From: JAHZFN01 sp965149945
GTDB taxonomy: Bacteria > Bacillota > Dehalobacteriia > UBA4068 > UBA4997
DNA: 15,648 nucleotides
Reading direction: 5' to 3'
Assembly (NCBI GenBank): GCA_965149945.1
Contig: CBCTTQ010000036.1
Coordinates: forward strand, 1-15,648
In this document: piece by piece, positions 12,150-15,648 of the stretch
Layout: each line of letters begins with the position of its first letter
Numbering within the stretch: the stretch's first letter is position 1
Made by a program: the position numbers and the translations under genes
The notes under the pieces: generated by a model
The model's database searches: none
What the model saw: the letters and a program-made list of their open reading frames with translations, nothing else
What the model was told of the DNA's origin: nothing

Positions 12150-13250
12150 TTATTGTTCTGTATTCCAATCCGTTTCTTCAAAACGAAGCTGTTGATCGTT
12201 TTCTTCTTTCATAGGAATTCCTAAATAACGGTATGCTTCCTGTGTTACGACTCGACCACGAGGCGTACGATTTAAAAATCCTAATTGTAAAAGATACGGT
12301 TCGCAAACATCCTCTACCGTATCGGCAGATTCACTGATAGTTGCGGCGATGGTATCCAAACCGACGGGACCGCCGCCGAATACTTCCGCAATGGTACGCA
12401 GAACTTTTTGGTCTGTTTTGTCCAATCCCAATTCGTCAATATCCAACAGCGCCAGTCCATATTCCGCCAGTTTTCGATCAATGATACCATTGCCTTTTAC
12501 CATAGCAAAATCCCGCATCCTACGCAACAACCGATTGGCAATTCGAGGCGTCCCGCGAGAACGGCGGGCAATTTCCAAAGCGCCTTCATCGGTAATTTCA
12601 ATTTTCATAAACGCCGCACTGTGTCGAACAATCTTAAACAATTCTTTTTGGGTATAATATTCCAAACGGCTGATCACACCGAAACGATCCCGCAAAGGAG
12701 CCGTAAGCAATCCGGCTCTTGTTGTAGCGCCAATCAAAGTAAACGGCTGCAACGGTAAATGAATAGTCTGCGCCCCAGGACCTTTTCCCATTACGATATC
12801 AATATGAAAATCCTCCATGGCGGGGTATAAAACCTCTTCCACCGCGCGATTCAAACGATGAATCTCATCAATAAAAAGCACATCTCGCGGCGCCAAACTG
12901 GTCAAAATAGACGCCAAATCCCCCGCGTGTTCAATGGCAGGACCGGAAGTCACTCGAATTCCCACTCCCAATTCATTAGCAATAATATTCGCCAATGTGG
13001 TTTTACCCAATCCGGGCGGTCCGTACAACAGAATATGATCCAACGCGTCTCCGCGGGCAATAGCCGCTTTAATAAAAATCCGCATATTTTCCTTTACTCG
13101 TTCCTGACCCACATAGTCATCCAAAGTTTGCGGACGGAAATTTACTTCTGTGGCAGCGTCTTCCGGTCGGCGTTCTGCTGTCACAATTCTTTGTTCTTCC
13201 TGCTCTATTTCTTCTTTGTTTGATTTGATAAAATCTAAATGTTCCGACAT
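12150..13250 (-). CDS. ruvB: Holliday junction branch-migration ATPase RuvB
   Basis: A 366-aa AAA+ motor that, with RuvA, drives branch migration of Holliday junctions. Walker A is GPPGLGKT (77-84) and Walker B is FIDEIH (126-131). Next come GATTRAGLLTAPLRDRFG (174-191) with sensor and arginine-finger residues, SRGTPRIANRLLRR (231-244), and the winged-helix end RTPRGRVVTQEAY (328-340). It is slightly long for the family because of about 30 charged residues before the conserved core and an acidic tail. TAGGAGAT precedes the ATG. It begins 13 bases after ruvA, so the two are cotranscribed. Confidence 0.98.
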   Translation of the reverse strand: MSEHLDFIKSNKEEIEQEEQRIVTAERRPEDAATEVNFRPQTLDDYVGQERVKENMRIFIKAAIARGDALDHILLYGPPGLGKTTLANIIANELGVGIRVTSGPAIEHAGDLASILTSLAPRDVLFIDEIHRLNRAVEEVLYPAMEDFHIDIVMGKGPGAQTIHLPLQPFTLIGATTRAGLLTAPLRDRFGVISRLEYYTQKELFKIVRHSAAFMKIEITDEGALEIARRSRGTPRIANRLLRRMRDFAMVKGNGIIDRKLAEYGLALLDIDELGLDKTDQKVLRTIAEVFGGGPVGLDTIAATISESADTVEDVCEPYLLQLGFLNRTPRGRVVTQEAYRYLGIPMKEENDQQLRFEETDWNTEQ

Positions 13251-13263
13251 GGGTATCTCCTAT

Positions 13264-13887
13264 CTATCCCTTGGCAGCTTCCTGTAAAGCGGCGGTAATC
13301 AATTGTTCAATTGATACCGATCCTGAAAATTTCGTAGCTGCCTCATCCACATATTTCTCGGCTAATACCGCGCTATATCCTAATTGCACCAACGCTGCTA
13401 CCGCCAGATTTTTATCATGGAATCCAGCAGAGGATTCCTTTGCCGATATTTTTGCCGGAACGGATTCTTCTTGCGGCGGTTCCAATGCACCTAACTTGTC
13501 TTTCATCTCCAAAAGAATCCGTTCCGCGGTTTTCTTCCCGATTCCGGGAATTTTTATCAATTGACTGACACTGCCTGTCCGCATACTTTGCAATAGCTGA
13601 TCATAGGAAAAAGTGTTCAACATCAATAAAGCTGTTTTTCTGCCTACCCCATTGACATTAATCAACAATTCAAACAACGCCAATTCTTTTTTATTTTTAA
13701 ATCCAAATAATAACACAGAATCTTCCCGCGAATAATAATGGGTATACAGTGTAACTTCACTCCCCGGCTGGGGTAAAGTCGCATATCGATTCAAGGGGGT
13801 ATAGACCCGATAGCCGATTCCACCAGCCAAAATAATAAAACTGTCTACGTCCACATCCAATATTTCCCCTTTGATTAAAGCAATCAT
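13264..13887 (-). CDS. ruvA: Holliday junction DNA-binding protein RuvA
   Basis: A 207-aa protein that binds four-way junctions as a tetramer and loads RuvB. The N-terminal OB fold starts MIALIKGEILDVD, and two helix-hairpin-helix motifs are visible, NVNGVGRKTALLML and KIPGIGKKTAERIL. A flexible linker and the RuvB-contacting C-terminal domain (NLAVAALVQLGYSAVLAEKY) follow. The start at ATG 13887 is fixed by AGGTGAG just upstream and by the family N-terminus. The reading frame stays open 47 codons further upstream into ruvC, but that extension has no family similarity. Confidence 0.97.
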   Translation of the reverse strand: MIALIKGEILDVDVDSFIILAGGIGYRVYTPLNRYATLPQPGSEVTLYTHYYSREDSVLLFGFKNKKELALFELLINVNGVGRKTALLMLNTFSYDQLLQSMRTGSVSQLIKIPGIGKKTAERILLEMKDKLGALEPPQEESVPAKISAKESSAGFHDKNLAVAALVQLGYSAVLAEKYVDEAATKFSGSVSIEQLITAALQEAAKG

Positions 13888-13942
13888 TTGACTCACCTGA
13901 TTTTTTCTACTATTATATATGTTTATATTATATGAATGAGAT

Positions 13943-14443
13943 TTACTCACGGGTTGATGTTTTCCAATCACGACTCTGCAACCAATTACTGTGACAAATA
14001 GCAATAGCCAAAGCATCCGCGACATCATCCGGACTGGGGATTTTCGCCAATCCTAAAATATGCTGTACCATAAATTGTACCTGTTTTTTTTCCGCATTCC
14101 CATAGCCGGTAATGGCCTGTTTCACTTGGAGCGGCGTGTATTCACTCACCTTTACCCCGTTTTGCGCAGCAGCCAAAATAATCACACCCCGCGCCTGTCC
14201 GACGGTAATAGCGGTGGTTACATTTCGATTAAAAAACAATTCCTCCACAGCCATTTCATCCGGTTGGAATTTCTTGATCAGCCAACAAGTCCCCTCATAG
14301 ATTTGGCTAAGGCGCTCTTCCATGGGCACATGTGCTTTGGTCTGAATGGATCCATAATCCACCACATGATAATGCTGAAACTGTCTGTCGATGATACCAT
14401 AGCCGGTAATAGCTGTTCCGGGATCAATTCCAAGAATACGCAT
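13943..14443 (-). CDS. ruvC: Crossover junction endodeoxyribonuclease RuvC
   Basis: A 166-aa Holliday-junction resolvase of normal length. The four acidic catalytic residues are present: D7 in GIDPGTAITGYG, E67 in AVEELFF, and D140 and D143 in DDVADALAIAICH. It nicks symmetrically at junctions delivered by RuvAB. It is the first gene of the minus-strand ruvCAB group, 55 bases ahead of ruvA. GGAAGG lies upstream of the ATG at a slightly long distance. The regulator gene yebC, often upstream of ruvC, is absent; instead a tRNA gene diverges from it. Confidence 0.98.
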   Translation of the reverse strand: MRILGIDPGTAITGYGIIDRQFQHYHVVDYGSIQTKAHVPMEERLSQIYEGTCWLIKKFQPDEMAVEELFFNRNVTTAITVGQARGVIILAAAQNGVKVSEYTPLQVKQAITGYGNAEKKQVQFMVQHILGLAKIPSPDDVADALAIAICHSNWLQSRDWKTSTRE

Positions 14444-14482
14444 TGCGCAATTTTCCTTCCAATGAATTCTTAACTTTTATTT

Positions 14483-14512
14483 ATTCTAGATTTCTTTCTG
14501 AAAAACCTGCAA
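14483..14512 (-). promoter_or_regulatory. Putative promoter of the ruvC-ruvA-ruvB group
   Basis: On the minus strand TTGCAG (14512-14507) and TAGAAT (14488-14483) are 18 bases apart, about 40 bases before the ruvC start. The match is moderate. It would be divergent from the tRNA promoter about 50 bases away. Confidence 0.4.
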
Positions 14513-14541
14513 TTCTTAAGGGAATCTTTTGCAAATTCCAG

Positions 14542-14570
14542 TTGCAACTGAAGGAAAATCATGATATAAT
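14542..14570 (+). promoter_or_regulatory. Promoter of tRNA-Thr
   Basis: TTGCAA (14542-14547) and a perfect TATAAT (14565-14570) are separated by 17 bases, 23 bases ahead of the mature tRNA 5' end. This is close to the vegetative consensus, as expected for a stable RNA. Confidence 0.8.
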
Positions 14571-14593
14571 AATAAACAGTGAATTGCATTCTT

Positions 14594-14669
<76 letters not shown>

Positions 14670-14670
14670 A

Positions 14671-14717
14671 AAAGCCCCTGTTAAACAGTTCAATTCGAAC
14701 AGTTTGACAGGGGCTTT
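14671..14717 (+). terminator. Strong terminator after tRNA-Thr
   Basis: AAAGCCCCTGTTAAAC (14671-14686) pairs with GTTTGACAGGGGCTTT (14702-14717) over 16 positions with a single G-T pair. The inner GTTC/GAAC extends the stem around a 5-base loop. The right arm ends in a T-run (GGGGCTTTT). It starts directly after the encoded CCA. Confidence 0.9.
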
Positions 14718-14800
14718 TAAGCGATTATTTTGCTAGAAATTAACAAATTTTAGCGCTTTTACCGCAACAAATCCGCAACAGCTTTATTTTTCTTCTTTAT

Positions 14801-14989
14801 TCATGTTTTGTATTTTTTCCAATCTTGAATAAATTGCTGGTCAGCAAGCAGCCGCTGCTTAATCGCTCCGACGATGTAAGCCGTGAAGCTGACCCCGATT
14901 GCTTCGGCAGCATTTTGCGTTTCTTGCTTAAGACTTAAGACTTGCGGGAATCCTAATTGAAGTCGCTATTTTTTTCTCTCATTTTTCAT
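14801..14989 (-). pseudogene. Ribbon-helix-helix protein (Arc/antitoxin-like) interrupted by an amber codon
   Basis: From ATG 14989 the minus strand reads MKNERKK, then TAG (14968-14966), then continues in the same frame as RLQLGFPQVLSLKQETQNAA and onward through EAIGVSFTAYIVGAIKQRLL to a TGA at 14803-14801. The part after the TAG has the pattern of a ribbon-helix-helix DNA-binding protein: short strand, helix A, a turn with GVSFTAYI, and helix B. No ATG, GTG or TTG follows the TAG in frame, so the downstream part cannot start by itself. It is most simply a gene disabled by a nonsense change. Readthrough or suppression is an untested alternative. The first helix also looks about two residues longer than usual. 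Confidence 0.5.
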
Positions 14990-14993
14990 CTTT

Positions 14994-15173
14994 TTATGAT
15001 GAAAAAACTTCCTCAATCGCTTTGCCGCCGCATTTAAGGCAGCGGTCATTCTTCTTCGTTTTGCGTGAAGATTCATAATTGTTCGCCGTCGGCGGTCGGG
15101 ATATAAGCGGATTCAACTTCCGCCAAATAGGGGCCGGAGTCTCCTTTTTCGTCTTCATGGAGGTGAGATGCAT
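14994..15173 (-). CDS. Small CxxC protein (possible zinc-ribbon half) of an accessory element
   Basis: A 59-aa frame from ATG 15173 to TAA 14996-14994. It is basic, with APIWRKLNPLISRPPTANN in the middle and a C-terminal RCLKCGGKAIEEVFSS containing one CxxC pair, which suggests metal binding as a dimer or with a partner. It ends four bases before the ATG of the ribbon-helix-helix remnant, an operon-like spacing. The ribosome-binding site is poor (GGGG about nine bases upstream). A second minus-strand frame over 15188-15069 (LHEDEKGDSGPYLAEVESAY) also looks protein-like, so which frame is used is uncertain. Confidence 0.4.
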   Translation of the reverse strand: MHLTSMKTKKETPAPIWRKLNPLISRPPTANNYESSRKTKKNDRCLKCGGKAIEEVFSS

Positions 15174-15317
15174 TGGGTGACAGCCCCGTCACTTACCGGA
15201 GAACGAAAAACCGCTCATCGGTTCGACAGGAAGATGATTGATATAATAAAAGAAATCTTAACCATTGCGGTACAGATTTTGACCATAATCACAATGGTTA
15301 AGACTTTACACAAATAG
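15168..15317 (+). CDS. Small hydrophobic peptide, type I toxin/holin-like-toxin candidate
   Basis: A 49-aa frame from ATG 15168 with an excellent GGAGGTGAG immediately upstream. The N-terminal 22 residues are polar. The C-terminal part, MIDIIKEILTIAVQILTIIT followed by MVKTLHK, is one membrane helix with a basic end, as in small type I toxins and putative holin-like toxins. An internal ATG at 15234 would give only this 27-residue peptide. The coding region contains a perfect 12-bp inverted repeat (15256-15267/15292-15303), and a GAAA-capped hairpin begins at the stop. It overlaps the divergent minus-strand frame by a few bases. No antitoxin RNA can be proven from sequence. Confidence 0.5.
   Translation: MHWVTAPSLTGERKTAHRFDRKMIDIIKEILTIAVQILTIITMVKTLHK
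15256..15303. repeat. Perfect 12-bp inverted repeat inside the toxin-like gene
   Basis: TCTTAACCATTG (15256-15267) is the exact reverse complement of CAATGGTTAAGA (15292-15303), separated by 24 bases. After one mismatch, three more pairs (one G-T) extend the stem. It would fold the peptide mRNA into a stable hairpin, or be a bipartite protein-binding site. Confidence 0.75.
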
Positions 15318-15346
15318 GGGACGGGGCGAAAGCCCCAACCCTATTT
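15312..15346 (+). terminator. GAAA-capped hairpin at the end of the toxin-like gene
   Basis: Outer arms AAATAGGG (15312-15319) and CCCTATTT (15339-15346) and inner arms GGGGC/GCCCC around GAAA form a two-part stem. The stop codon of the small peptide lies in the left arm. The bases after it (ATATTATAA) are AT-rich rather than a pure T-run, so termination is probable but not certain. Confidence 0.5.
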
Positions 15347-15371
15347 ATATTATAATCAATCATCTGAAAAA

Positions 15372-15527
15372 ATGCAAGATAAAATTATAAAAATTTTAGT
15401 ATTTGCTGTATTTGTGCTTTGGCTGTTAGATATTGAATTCTCGGCCATTAGCCCGCCGGATATTACATCCGCTGTCTTGTGGGTTGTAATCGCGATTCTT
15501 GCGGTTTTGTCGCTGAAAAAGAGGTAA
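15372..15527 (+). CDS. Small membrane protein with two transmembrane helices
   Basis: A 51-aa frame from ATG 15372 to TAA 15527. Helix one covers about residues 6-20 (IKILVFAVFVLWLLD) and helix two about 33-48 (SAVLWVVIAILAVLSL), separated by the polar loop IEFSAISPPDI, and the chain ends LKKR. The ribosome-binding site is weak. A strong hairpin starting inside the stop codon supports a real transcription unit. No family recognised. Such small proteins are common cargo of integrative elements. Confidence 0.5.
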   Translation: MQDKIIKILVFAVFVLWLLDIEFSAISPPDITSAVLWVVIAILAVLSLKKR

Positions 15528-15554
15528 AAGGGGCGGCAAGAAGCCGCTCCTTTT
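15526..15554 (+). terminator. Rho-independent terminator after the 51-aa membrane protein
   Basis: AAAAGGGGCGGC (15526-15537) pairs with GCCGCTCCTTTT (15543-15554) around AAGAA, with one G-T pair, and ends in TTTT. It overlaps the stop codon of the preceding small gene. Confidence 0.8.
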
Positions 15555-15598
15555 AGAAAAAAGATGGGGAAAATAAATAAAAACGAAGGATGAAAAAA

Positions 15599-15648
15599 AT
15601 GATGAACACAACCAAACAATTCCAAATTTACAAAAGAACCGAAGGAAC
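15599..15648 (+). CDS. Start of a gene running off the window (partial)
   Basis: ATG 15599 (with in-frame alternatives at 15590 and 15602) follows GAAGGA by eight bases. The visible protein begins MMNTTKQFQIYKRTEG. Only 16 residues are present and no family can be named. The reading frame stays open to the last base. Confidence 0.45.
   Translation, partial: MMNTTKQFQIYKRTEG

Noticed and set aside
13888..14028. A 47-residue N-terminal extension of RuvA
   Set aside because: The extension overlaps ruvC and has no family similarity, while ATG 13887 has AGGTGAG upstream and the normal RuvA N-terminus.

Overview
The window reads as a Bacillota chromosome, probably a gut Negativicutes or related anaerobe. 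That placement is inferred from low-to-moderate GC, strong Shine-Dalgarno sites of the GGAGG/AGGTGAG type, a CCA-encoding tRNA and the housekeeping block ruvC-ruvA-ruvB-queH-spoIID/lytB-queA; no marker fixes the genus. Three regions are visible.

(1) Positions 1-7691 are the right-hand part of a provirus, all on the plus strand and tightly packed with ATGA/TAATG-type overlaps. It begins with the last 53 codons of a gene whose product may be a capsid protein. A run of very small proteins follows (75, 97, 105, 49, 55 and 72 aa), most with one or two membrane segments. Next come a 251-aa membrane-anchored protein and a 341-aa protein joining an M23 peptidase, a phage-type lysozyme and a C-terminal membrane anchor. 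Then come a small beta-rich protein, a repeat-bearing fibre, a Pro-Glu-linker protein, a carbohydrate-binding protein, a TM/coiled-coil protein, a phi-LC3-type holin and a second M23 lysin. No tape-measure, sheath, tube or baseplate gene is visible. My main hypothesis is that this is the structural and lysis end of a tailless, membrane-containing icosahedral virus (double-jelly-roll/tectivirus-like in organisation) that carries host-recognition and lysis genes of tailed-phage type. The decisive genes (capsid N-terminus, packaging ATPase, integrase) lie outside the window. The region ends with an AT-rich cargo gene, a membrane-anchored Mrr-like nuclease with its own consensus promoter.

(2) Positions 7692-8205 hold no convincing gene but contain tandem repeats, hairpins and a terminator, and probably include the right boundary of the provirus. 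Positions 8206-14443 are host chromosome on the minus strand: ruvC, ruvA and ruvB (Holliday-junction processing), queH and queA (last steps of queuosine synthesis), a SpoIID/LytB-type peptidoglycan transglycosylase, and an ECF vitamin-transporter S component. The order of transcription is ruvC > ruvA > ruvB > queH > spoIID/lytB > queA > ECF-S. queH and spoIID appear to share an unusual TTG start with the same ribosome-binding layout.

(3) Positions 14594-15648 begin with a tRNA-Thr(CGT) that has its own promoter and a strong terminator. Beyond it lies an accessory patch of very small genes on both strands: a ribbon-helix-helix remnant interrupted by an amber codon, a CxxC protein, a hydrophobic toxin-like peptide containing a 12-bp inverted repeat, a 51-aa membrane protein with a terminator, and the start of a further gene. 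The position next to a tRNA 3' end suggests a second integrated element that continues outside the window.
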